NCBI GenBank assembly: GCA_028281215.1
Contig: JANQKH010000016.1
Coordinates: 1-5,435 of the forward strand
Length of the DNA stretch: 5,435 bases
Source: Phycisphaeraceae bacterium
Lineage (GTDB): Bacteria > Planctomycetota > Phycisphaerae > Phycisphaerales > Phycisphaeraceae
Direction: 5' to 3'
This document shows, one piece after another, positions 1 through 5,435 of the stretch. The notes under the pieces are model-generated. The model made no database searches and was not told where the DNA came from. It saw only the letters and a program-made list of their open reading frames with translations. How positions within the stretch are numbered: position 1 is the first letter of the stretch; each line of letters starts with the position of its first letter. Position numbers and translations under genes: made by a program.

Positions 1-1
1 C

Positions 2-568
2 AACGTCGGCTTCGCGATCGGAGACGTGGTCGGCAAAGGCGTCGCCGCGAGTTTGCTGATGGCGTCCGTTCGCGCATCGTTGCGCGCCTACGCCCAGGAT
101 CTGTACGACATCGATGAAATCATCGAAAGGGTCAACAAGGCGTTGTGCCGCGACACGCTGGACAACGAATTCGCCACGTTGTTCTATGGCGTGATCGATC
201 CCCAAACCCGCCGACTCACCTACTGCAATGCCGGCCACGAATCGCCGCTGCTGCTGCGCAACGGCACGTTCATTCCCCTCGAAACCGGCGGCATGATCGC
301 CGGCGTCGACCCGACCGAACAATACGAACGCGGCATCATCGACCTGAAACCAGGCGACCTGCTGCTGGCGTTTACGGACGGTCTGGCTGACGCGCTGAAC
401 TTTCAGGGCGAACGTTTCGGCAAACCCCGCATCATGGAAGCCATGCGCGACGTCGAACACGCGTCCGCCCACGAAGCGATGAACCACGTCCTCTGGCAGA
501 TGCGCCGCTACGCCGGGTTGAACGACCGCACGGACGACACGACGTTGGTTTGTATTCGTGCGGTTTAG
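2..568 (+). CDS. PP2C-type serine/threonine phosphatase (SpoIIE/RsbU-like), C-terminal part
   Basis: This is the C-terminal 188 residues of a gene whose start lies left of the window; the frame is open from base 2. The visible part carries the late motifs of the SpoIIE/RsbU branch of metal-dependent PP2C phosphatases. They are IGDVVGKGVAASLLMA (about residues 6-21, with Asp8 as a likely metal ligand), NAGHESPLLL (76-85), LLLAFTDGLADALN (120-133) and the closing DDTTLVCIR (178-186). In this family such enzymes remove phosphate from Ser/Thr of partner proteins, commonly anti-sigma-factor antagonists in partner-switching regulation. The TDG motif ends in Asp (GLAD) where many members have Glu, a conservative change. 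The missing N-terminus probably holds a sensor or receiver domain, but that cannot be seen. No anti-sigma or antagonist gene lies within the window, so its target is unknown. The family call is strong; the pathway is inference. Confidence 0.93.
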   Translation, partial: NVGFAIGDVVGKGVAASLLMASVRASLRAYAQDLYDIDEIIERVNKALCRDTLDNEFATLFYGVIDPQTRRLTYCNAGHESPLLLRNGTFIPLETGGMIAGVDPTEQYERGIIDLKPGDLLLAFTDGLADALNFQGERFGKPRIMEAMRDVEHASAHEAMNHVLWQMRRYAGLNDRTDDTTLVCIRAV

Positions 569-569
569 T

Positions 570-584
570 TTTCCTCTCAGGAAA
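570..584 (+). terminator. small hairpin after the phosphatase stop codon
   Basis: A perfect 6-base inverted repeat, TTTCCT and AGGAAA, flanks a CTC loop immediately after the phosphatase stop codon. It is short, only moderately stable and not followed by a run of T. It may be a weak 3'-end structure, or chance. I would not call it an intrinsic terminator without transcript data. Confidence 0.2.
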
Positions 585-656
585 GCGGGAATGTAGAAAG
601 GCTAAGATGGTTAGAATGTTCTTGGTAGGCGGTCTTCTTCGTCTCGTTTGCTTGCC

Positions 657-660
657 GGAG
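657..660 (+). promoter_or_regulatory. ribosome binding site of the membrane protein gene
   Basis: GGAG lies 8 bases before the ATG at 669 and supports that start over the in-frame TTG at 648, which has no comparable site and would add the polar residues LAGDCC. The rest of the 100-base gap (569-668) holds no convincing promoter. Confidence 0.55.
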
Positions 661-668
661 ATTGCTGC

Positions 669-1301
669 ATGTCTAAACCGATCCCGAGGGCGATTCGTTC
701 GATTCGAGGCTTGTTCTTTGTCGCCGCCTTTTCGGCTCTTGCATTGTTCCTGTCACCACTCCTGTACGCTGAGAGGTTGTTCACCTCAGTGACGATGAAC
801 GTTGGATTGGCATACACGTTTCTGGGAGGTGTGGTGTCGGCGATGCTTGTGATGCGCGGGCATCCGCTGGCCCGGCATGTGTCATGGACGGTTCTGCCGT
901 TGCTGCTTTTGTTTTTTCCGCTCGGAACGCTTGTGGGGGGCATGATTATTGCGGCGATGCGAAACGCCGAGGCAAGGGACTATTTGAACGGATTGTGGGA
1001 GCCGCCAACGGGATGGCGAGCTGATCTGGCGTGGCGTCGTCATCGGCGTGAAGTGCTTGGAATTGTTTTTGCTGTACCGCTTGGTCTCCTCGGCGCGGTT
1101 GGTGCTTTTTACGCGACTTGGTTTGTGTGCAAACTTGGCTCAGACAAGCTTGGCTCAGAAGGGTTGGTTCAAGTCGGTTGGCTCTTTTGCTTTTTCACCA
1201 TCCCGCTGGGCATTTTTCTGGGCGCCATGCTTGGCATGACGTTGGCGAATGTTGGATGTTTCGAGGCTGATCCCTCCGACGTCAGCGATCCGAGCCATTG
1301 A
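669..1301 (+). CDS. multi-pass membrane protein of unknown function
   Basis: This encodes 210 residues and I do not recognise a family. Hydrophobic segments lie at about 14-34, 45-63, 71-97, 129-155 and 166-196. They are separated by a basic loop (98-128, including RRHRR at 123-127) and followed by a short acidic, Ser/Pro-rich tail. The segment at 71-97 is long and has a Pro near its middle (Pro84). If it is a hairpin rather than a single helix, the basic N-terminus and the basic loop would both be cytoplasmic, as the positive-inside rule predicts; that topology is inference. A five-residue tandem duplication, KLGSD then KLGSE, sits at 155-164 in the loop before the last segment. No catalytic motif is visible. 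Codons use more T and G at the third position than the flanking genes, which may reflect membrane composition or a different origin. It follows the phosphatase on the same strand after 100 bases, so co-transcription is possible but unproven. It converges with the kinase gene. Confidence 0.75.
   Translation: MSKPIPRAIRSIRGLFFVAAFSALALFLSPLLYAERLFTSVTMNVGLAYTFLGGVVSAMLVMRGHPLARHVSWTVLPLLLLFFPLGTLVGGMIIAAMRNAEARDYLNGLWEPPTGWRADLAWRRHRREVLGIVFAVPLGLLGAVGAFYATWFVCKLGSDKLGSEGLVQVGWLFCFFTIPLGIFLGAMLGMTLANVGCFEADPSDVSDPSH
1131..1160 (+). repeat. 15-base in-frame tandem duplication
   Basis: Two adjacent 15-base units (1131-1145 and 1146-1160) share the 11-base core CTTGGCTCAGA, at 1134-1144 and 1149-1159. 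They encode KLGSD and KLGSE in the membrane protein. The near-identity at DNA level suggests a recent duplication by replication slippage that kept the reading frame. Confidence 0.8.
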
Positions 1302-1349
1302 ATCATTGCTCCGTGAAAACCGATTCCTGCATTCCTAAGCGGATTCCCC

Positions 1350-3473
1350 TTAAACCTTCGGCAGCGAAAGCTCGAAACAAGCTCCCCCGTTGTTGTTCGT
1401 ATCGGCGCGAAGGTTGCCGGCCATGGCGTTGGCAAGGCGCAGACTCAAGGCGAGGCCGAGGCCGACACCGGGGGCGGAGTGGGCGGCGTCGCGGGCGGAT
1501 TTTCGGAAGGGTTTGAACAGGCGTCGGCTTTCCTGTTTGGAAACGCCGGGGCCGTGGTCGCGGATGCGCAAGTGGATCATGCCGTCACCGTTTCCGTTTA
1601 CGGCTTCGACATGAATGGAACGATCTTCCGCCTCGCCGGCGTATTTGCAGGCATTGTCGACGAGGTTGAAGAGAATCTGCTCGACTGCAGTGGGGTCGGC
1701 TTTGACAATCGTGTCGGCGACACCGTTGGGTTCGATGCGCAAATCCATGTCCGCCTGATCAGCGCGTTGGGTAAGGGTGTCCTGCACACCGTCGAGCAGT
1801 TCACTGACGGTGATATCACGAACGCGAGCGGGCGCTTTGCCGCGTTCGAGCCGGGCGTAGGCGAGGACGTTTTCGACCAGGTGGCTGAGCCGATCCGATT
1901 CGCAGCGCATGGTTTCGAGGTATTGCGTCTGCTTGGCTTCGTCCGGCACCATTTTCTCGGCGAGCATTTCGGTGTACATGCGGAACGTCGTCAACGGCGT
2001 GCGCAGTTCGTGCGTGACGGCCGAGACAAACGCGCCGCGGCGCTCGCTCAGGGACACCGCGCCGACCAGCAACACCGCGACGGCGGCGGCGGCGAGCAGC
2101 ATGCATACCCATGCGACGATCAGCACGGACGGGATTCCGCCGTCGGTACCCGCGAGCGCCGCGGATTCGCTGCTGATATCCAGCATCGCGGGGATGGTGG
2201 TGAGCATGCGGGCAGTGGGGCGGTTGGTCGCCTGCTTGACCGGTAGCAATTTCGCATCGGGAAAGACATCTTTGATCGATTCCAGCGACGCCGCCTGCAA
2301 GGCTTCCCAGTCGAACCAGACGCCTTGCACGTAATCGACGCCGTCGATTTGAACCCGTCGGGCGAGGATGAGCGCATCGTCGACCCACATGGGTTGCATC
2401 ACGCCTTCACTGACGTCGACGGTTTCGAGTTCGTTGTAGCGGAGCTTTTGCTGGCGTTGGCGTTCGCTGTAGTCGTATTGGATTTGTTTGACCTTGGCCC
2501 ATTCGAACTGGCTGAGGTTGTCGAGCCGACTGGACGGTTTGCCGCCGCGCCGGTTGGCGTTGATTTCCTTTTCCTGCTGTTCGATGATCTGCTGAACTTC
2601 AGGGTCGTTGCCGAAACCGTTACGGGGTTCGATCGTTTGTGATTGTCCGCCTTGCCCATTCGGAGGAGCGGCTTGTGATGCGTTGCTATGGTTGGCGTTG
2701 CTGTCGTCGTTGGTTGAATTTGGTGCGTTGGGTGTCTGGTCCGCGCTGTTGTTGGAACCGGGATTGGCATCAACCTGATTCGGTGGCAGATTCGATTGCG
2801 TGTTGCCGTCGTCTTGGTTGGTGGATTGGTTGTTTGGCGGACGGCCTTGCCGATTGGTCGCGCCCTGTTGACCGGCGGTTTGGGGCATCGGCGTGACCAG
2901 CGACAACTGTTCGGACAGCGGGTCACGTTGGCGCAGCGCGTCGGGCAGGGCGGTCAACATCTGCTCGCGCTTCAGTAGCGATTGCAACAGTGCGAGTTGC
3001 TGTTCGGCGATGTTGATGCGTTCGTGCGCGCCATCACGCTTCGCCAACGGCACGAGCATTTCCGCGACATCGCGCATGTTGCTCTGCGGCACTTGCGGGC
3101 TGGACACCGTGCCGTCCGGGTTGATCTGAAAATGCAGGTTGGTCAACGGCGAATCGTAAAAGAGCAACCGCGACGGCGCCTGCACCAGTTGATAGTCGAT
3201 CGGATCGAACATCTGGGTGAACGCGCGGGGCAGGGGGTGAAACGCGCTGTACATGTAGTGCGGCCGGGCATTTTCCTCGGCGATGATCAGGTTCACTGCG
3301 GCGTCCATGCGCGACAGCGCCAAGCGTACGTCTTCCTCGATCGCCATCTGCTGCTGGGTGCGGGCTTCATCCTGTTCGAGGCGAATCACGCGCATCGACA
3401 CCCAGGTCATCGCCGCGATGAGCACGGCAACGCAAATGGTGAACGCGATCGTGATTTGCCAGGGTCGGGTCAT
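1350..3473 (-). CDS. transmembrane sensor histidine kinase, HAMP-less, with Asn/Gln-rich sensor region
   Basis: This is a 707-residue class I sensor kinase that should autophosphorylate on His and pass phosphate to the response regulator encoded upstream. The first membrane helix is at about 7-27. A very long extracytoplasmic region spans about 30-447, and the second helix about 448-473. The phosphoacceptor motif SAVTHELRTPL has His488 only about 15 residues after helix 2, leaving no room for a HAMP domain. The ATPase domain shows the N box (FNLVDNACKY, Asn607), G1 (DHGPG, 639-643), F box (LFKPF, 652-656) and G2 (GVGLGL, 669-674), so the catalytic core looks intact. Residues about 200-280 are Asn/Gln/Pro/Ser-rich and look disordered. 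I chose the ATG at 3473 because it places helix 1 at the N-terminus. The in-frame extension to 3650 would overlap the upstream gene by 95 bases and reads as Pro/Arg/Thr-rich noncoding-like sequence. No clear ribosome binding site precedes 3473. The gene lies 82 bases after the secreted-protein gene. The stimulus is unknown. Confidence 0.95.
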   Translation of the reverse strand: MTRPWQITIAFTICVAVLIAAMTWVSMRVIRLEQDEARTQQQMAIEEDVRLALSRMDAAVNLIIAEENARPHYMYSAFHPLPRAFTQMFDPIDYQLVQAPSRLLFYDSPLTNLHFQINPDGTVSSPQVPQSNMRDVAEMLVPLAKRDGAHERINIAEQQLALLQSLLKREQMLTALPDALRQRDPLSEQLSLVTPMPQTAGQQGATNRQGRPPNNQSTNQDDGNTQSNLPPNQVDANPGSNNSADQTPNAPNSTNDDSNANHSNASQAAPPNGQGGQSQTIEPRNGFGNDPEVQQIIEQQEKEINANRRGGKPSSRLDNLSQFEWAKVKQIQYDYSERQRQQKLRYNELETVDVSEGVMQPMWVDDALILARRVQIDGVDYVQGVWFDWEALQAASLESIKDVFPDAKLLPVKQATNRPTARMLTTIPAMLDISSESAALAGTDGGIPSVLIVAWVCMLLAAAAVAVLLVGAVSLSERRGAFVSAVTHELRTPLTTFRMYTEMLAEKMVPDEAKQTQYLETMRCESDRLSHLVENVLAYARLERGKAPARVRDITVSELLDGVQDTLTQRADQADMDLRIEPNGVADTIVKADPTAVEQILFNLVDNACKYAGEAEDRSIHVEAVNGNGDGMIHLRIRDHGPGVSKQESRRLFKPFRKSARDAAHSAPGVGLGLALSLRLANAMAGNLRADTNNNGGACFELSLPKV
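2634..2876 (-). other. low-complexity Asn/Gln/Pro/Ser-rich segment in the kinase sensor domain
   Basis: About 80 residues (200-280 of the kinase) are dominated by Asn, Gln, Ser, Asp, Pro and Gly, with almost no aliphatic or aromatic residues. The segment splits the extracytoplasmic region. The N-terminal part (about 30-199) ends in a Leu/Gln-rich, probably helical stretch. The C-terminal part (about 281-447) includes a charged, probably coiled stretch at about 292-345 and then an aromatic-containing portion (VWFDWEAL, about 385-392) before the second membrane helix. The segment is probably a flexible linker. No exact short tandem repeat is obvious in the DNA. Confidence 0.75.
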
Positions 3474-3483
3474 TCGTCGTATG

Positions 3484-3514
3484 TCCGAAGTCCGGGGGCC
3501 GGGGGCCGGAGTCG
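3484..3514. repeat. GC-rich tandem GGGGGCC element upstream of the kinase gene
   Basis: Two adjacent GGGGGCC units (3494-3507) are flanked by TCCGG and CCGGA, which are inverted copies of each other (3491-3495 and 3506-3510). The element sits 11-41 bases upstream of the kinase ATG in the 82-base gap between the secreted-protein and kinase genes. In the minus-strand transcript it would be C-rich with a short possible stem. It could be a dispersed intergenic repeat, an RNA structure affecting kinase translation, or chance in GC-rich DNA. The rest of the gap (3515-3555) shows no recognisable site. Confidence 0.45.
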
Positions 3515-3555
3515 TGTGTTCTATACGGCAAACTTGCCGCGGGCGTGTCTCTCTA

Positions 3556-4617
3556 TCATATGTTGGGTCGGCGGGAATCGAGGTGCGAGGGTCGCAGGCG
3601 GTCGGGTTGGAATGATCTGCCGCGCCGGTTGTTTCGTGGCTGGGGCTCATCGAGCGAGATGGTGCGTAATTCGCCCGTGGTGCTGCTGATCCAGCCGGCG
3701 AGCACGACGCCGTCCTTGTCCTTGATCACGCGGGCTTTCCAAACGAGGTCACCCTTTTTGCCGAAGCCTTTGACATCGACGCCGAGTTGGAACAGGTCGG
3801 TCACTTCCACTCTGTCTTTAATCGTCAGATCACCGGTCGCTTCAAAGTAAAACGTGCCGAGCACGGCGCGGGCGTCGTCAATGGTGGCGATGGTGGCGCG
3901 TTGGAGTTCGGCGAGTTTGGCGGCGACGGCAGCGGGGCGGGTTTGTTTCGACGCCTTGTGATACGCGAGCCAGTCGGTCATCAGGGGTTGATCGGGTTTC
4001 CGGCGTCCGCTCTTGGGCGCGGGTTTGATCAAGGGTGCGACATTCTTTTTTACGACGGGCAGGAGCGCGTGCGTTTTGCCGTTGGCGCTGTTGATCCAGA
4101 CGATCTGGTTGACCGCCGCGTCGCCCAACCCATGCATGAATCCGATGCGAAACTCCCAGAGCAGGTCGCCCTTTTTGGCGAAGCCTTCGATATTCGCGCC
4201 GCACTGGAACAGGCTGGTGATGCGCCACGATTCCAACGCGTGGACGCCGCCGGCATTCAGTTGATGTCTCAGTCCCAGTTTCGTGGCTTCAGTTTCGTTG
4301 GGGACTTTCAGTTCAGCCAGTTTTTTCTTGAGGGGTTCTCGGATACGGAGGCGATCCTTTTCATCGCCGCGCAGGATGTGCAGCAGGTTGCCGTCATTGG
4401 TTCGGCGTCGGGTCTGTTCCAGCTTTTGCTTGAGCTGTTTGTTCTGCTCGCGCAACTCGACAATCTGCTTGAGCAGCGTCTTGACGGCCGCGTGTTCTTT
4501 GTCGGGCGCGTCGGAGGTGTTCGACGGGTCCGGTTCTGCCGCGAACGCCGGCGTGGCAATCAGAAGAACAAGTACCATCAAACCAACGGACGCAGCATGG
4601 CGGGAAAGGGTCTGCAT
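3556..4617 (-). CDS. predicted secreted coiled-coil protein with two copies of an unrecognised module
   Basis: This encodes 353 residues of no family I recognise. The N-terminus looks like a Sec signal peptide: Arg6 and His7, a hydrophobic core at about 11-22, and a likely cleavage after ATPAFA (about residue 26 or 27). There is no lipobox Cys. An Asp/Ser-rich spacer follows, then a Lys/Gln/Glu/Leu-rich coiled coil at about 43-72. Two related modules lie at about 131-185 and 270-321. They share LFQ-x-G, then GF-x-KKGDL-x-W, then a Trp-Ile strand and a (T/N)G(K/E) turn. A Lys/Pro-rich linker and an Ala-rich helical stretch (about 186-250) lie between them. The C-terminus (about 326-353) is Arg/Pro/Asn-rich. 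No catalytic motif is evident. The ATG overlaps the response-regulator stop codon by one base (TAATG), and the kinase gene follows, so the protein is probably made with the two-component pair. A role as an extracytoplasmic partner of the sensor, or as an output of the pathway, is inference. Confidence 0.85.
   Translation of the reverse strand: MQTLSRHAASVGLMVLVLLIATPAFAAEPDPSNTSDAPDKEHAAVKTLLKQIVELREQNKQLKQKLEQTRRRTNDGNLLHILRGDEKDRLRIREPLKKKLAELKVPNETEATKLGLRHQLNAGGVHALESWRITSLFQCGANIEGFAKKGDLLWEFRIGFMHGLGDAAVNQIVWINSANGKTHALLPVVKKNVAPLIKPAPKSGRRKPDQPLMTDWLAYHKASKQTRPAAVAAKLAELQRATIATIDDARAVLGTFYFEATGDLTIKDRVEVTDLFQLGVDVKGFGKKGDLVWKARVIKDKDGVVLAGWISSTTGELRTISLDEPQPRNNRRGRSFQPDRLRPSHLDSRRPNI
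3655..3810 (-). repeat. second copy of the duplicated protein module
   Basis: Residues 270-321 of the secreted protein repeat the pattern of residues 131-185. At DNA level, 3746-3803 aligns without gaps to 4163-4220 at an offset of exactly 417 bases (139 codons), with about three quarters of bases identical by eye. The conserved core is LFQLG, then GFGKKGDLVW. Confidence 0.8.
4063..4227 (-). repeat. first copy of the duplicated protein module
   Basis: Residues 131-185 of the secreted protein include the core LFQCG, then GFAKKGDLLW, and then a strand QIVWINSANGK. This last strand matches VLAGWISSTTGE in the second copy. The first copy carries a few extra residues (MHGLGDAA) between the Trp strand and the VWIN strand. 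Confidence 0.8.
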
Positions 4618-5345
4618 TAATGTTCCTCGTCGTGTCCGTTACCGTTCGAGCCGTTGCCGGCAAACATGTAGCCTTTGCCGCGCACGGTTAACAGCACTTT
4701 GGGTTCGCCGGCGTCGTCTTTGAGTTTCCCGCGCAGGCGGGCGACGTGCATGTCGATGGTGCGGGTCGACAGGCCGGCGGGGTCCATGCGCCAGACGCGG
4801 GAAAGGATTTCATCGCGCGACACCGCGCGGCCGCGGTTGATTGCCAGGTAGCGCAACAGTTCGGATTCGCGATCAGACAGTTCACACCGGTCGCCACACT
4901 CGAAGCGCAACTCGCGGCGCTGGAGGTCGGCAACGCCGCCGTCAAACGGCACATCGCTGACGTCGGTCGGCCGTTCGGGGCTGCGTCGAAGGACGGCCTG
5001 AACGCGAGCGAGCAGTTCCTTCACACTGAAGGGTTTGACGACGTAGTCATCGGCGCCAAGCCGCAAGCCTTCGACGCGGTCGTTTTCTTCACCACGCGCC
5101 GAGAGGATGATCACGGGCAGGGTCGGCCGGGATTGGCGGACTTCCTTGAGAATGCTCAACCCGTCGCGCTTGGGCAGGACGAGGTCGAGCAGGATGAGTT
5201 GGCATTCAACGCCGAGCGCCATATCGAGTCCGTTGGCGCCGTCGGCGGCTTCATAGACGCGGTAACCTTCGAAGGTGAGTGCGTCGACAATGCCTTGTCG
5301 GATGGCTGCGTCGTCTTCCACTACCAAAACGTGTGTGCCGGCCAT
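4617..5345 (-). CDS. OmpR/PhoB-family response regulator
   Basis: This is a 242-residue two-domain DNA-binding regulator that should be phosphorylated by the kinase of the same operon. The receiver domain (about 4-120) has the acidic pair Asp11-Asp12, phosphoacceptor Asp54 (ILLDLVLP), switch Ser82 (LSARG) and Lys104 (YVVKPF), so all key residues are present. After a short linker, a winged-helix domain (about 136-229) contains the recognition-helix region RTIDMHVARLRGKL (195-208) and the wing motif VRGKGYMF (221-228). The length is typical for the family. A short Gly/Asn tail ends in DEEH, whose GAG-GAA codons also form the likely ribosome binding site of the next gene. I chose the ATG at 5345 because the family motif begins right after it and AAGGGGG lies 4 bases upstream. 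The in-frame ATG at 5378 would add 11 residues without a better site. The gene is first in the minus-strand operon, and its targets are unknown. Confidence 0.96.
   Translation of the reverse strand: MAGTHVLVVEDDAAIRQGIVDALTFEGYRVYEAADGANGLDMALGVECQLILLDLVLPKRDGLSILKEVRQSRPTLPVIILSARGEENDRVEGLRLGADDYVVKPFSVKELLARVQAVLRRSPERPTDVSDVPFDGGVADLQRRELRFECGDRCELSDRESELLRYLAINRGRAVSRDEILSRVWRMDPAGLSTRTIDMHVARLRGKLKDDAGEPKVLLTVRGKGYMFAGNGSNGNGHDEEH
4623..4628 (-). promoter_or_regulatory. ribosome binding site of the secreted-protein gene inside the regulator gene
   Basis: GAGGAA on the minus strand lies 5 bases before the ATG at 4617 and falls within the last codons of the response regulator. Together with the TAATG stop/start overlap, it points to translational coupling of the two genes. 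Confidence 0.6.
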
Positions 5346-5349
5346 AAGG

Positions 5350-5356
5350 CCCCCTT
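5350..5356 (-). promoter_or_regulatory. ribosome binding site of the response regulator
   Basis: AAGGGGG on the minus strand lies 4 bases before the ATG at 5345. It is an imperfect Shine-Dalgarno match, but it favours this start over the ATG at 5378. Confidence 0.5.
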
Positions 5357-5390
5357 CTGTTTTCGGCTTCGCCACCATGGCGGAGCACCT

Positions 5391-5420
5391 TATTTAGACG
5401 GGCGAACGGGGCAATTGTTC
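5391..5420 (-). promoter_or_regulatory. possible promoter of the signalling operon
   Basis: The 90 bases upstream of the response regulator hold a small AT-rich island in otherwise GC-rich DNA. TAAATA on the minus strand (5391-5396) resembles a -10 box. The -35 position at standard spacing (about 5414-5420) holds only a weak match (GAACAAT). If used, it would give a leader of about 35-45 bases before the ATG at 5345. This is a weak prediction. Confidence 0.25.
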
Positions 5421-5435
5421 ATGCCGTCGACCCCC

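Noticed and set aside
569..668. Small coding region or RNA gene between the phosphatase and membrane protein genes
   Set aside because: The frames passing through run into the neighbouring gene in a different frame and have no binding site of their own. No tRNA-like or riboswitch-like structure is visible.
1302..1349. Possible shared terminator between the convergent membrane protein and kinase genes
   Set aside because: I looked for an inverted repeat followed by a T run on either strand and found none. The similar CGATTCC and CGGATTCC words are direct repeats and cannot form a hairpin.
1479..2246. Long open frame on the plus strand opposite the kinase gene
   Set aside because: The opposite strand carries all kinase motifs in order. 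Long antisense frames are expected in GC-rich coding DNA, and this one shows no domain pattern.
3474..3650. N-terminal extension of the kinase to an upstream start at 3650
   Set aside because: It would overlap the preceding gene by 95 bases, covers the GC-rich repeat element, and adds 59 Pro/Thr/Arg-rich residues before the membrane helix.
2982..3689. Open frame on the plus strand crossing the start of the kinase gene
   Set aside because: It runs through parts of two minus-strand genes and the gap between them, is rich in Arg and His as antisense frames often are, and has no recognisable motif.
3787..4620. 277-codon open frame on the plus strand opposite the secreted-protein gene
   Set aside because: The minus-strand reading has a signal peptide, a coiled coil, two matching modules and a coupled start codon. 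The plus-strand reading has none of these.
5346..5378. Upstream start for the response regulator at 5378
   Set aside because: The receiver domain begins directly after the ATG at 5345, which has its own ribosome binding site. The 11 extra residues have no counterpart in the family.

Overview
The window reads as one stretch of a GC-rich bacterial chromosome. It has four complete protein-coding genes and one gene cut by the left edge. I see no RNA genes, CRISPR array, insertion sequence or phage gene. The organism cannot be named from the sequence. The GC-rich codon use, weak or absent ribosome binding sites at some genes, and a histidine kinase with a very long Asn/Gln-rich extracytoplasmic region would fit a planctomycete or another PVC-group bacterium. 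That is an inference of low to moderate confidence.

Left part, plus strand (1-1301): the C-terminal part of a PP2C-type (SpoIIE/RsbU-like) serine/threonine phosphatase ends at 568. After a 100-base gap comes an unrecognised 210-residue multi-pass membrane protein (669-1301). Its composition is less GC-rich at the wobble position than its neighbours.

Right part, minus strand (1350-5345), read right to left: an OmpR/PhoB-type response regulator (5345-4617), a predicted secreted coiled-coil protein carrying two copies of an unrecognised module (4617-3556), and a transmembrane sensor histidine kinase without a HAMP domain (3473-1350). The regulator and the secreted protein overlap by one base in a TAATG arrangement. 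The kinase follows after 82 bases. This looks like one signalling operon. The kinase and regulator should form a phosphorelay pair, and the secreted protein between them is a good candidate for an extracytoplasmic partner of the sensor. The membrane protein gene and the kinase gene converge, with 48 bases between their stop codons.

The main points of interest are the secreted repeat protein inside a two-component operon, its internal duplication, the Asn/Gln-rich segment of the sensor domain, and a GC-rich tandem-repeat element just in front of the kinase start. I found no clearly new system. The three-gene operon is the best candidate for undescribed biology.
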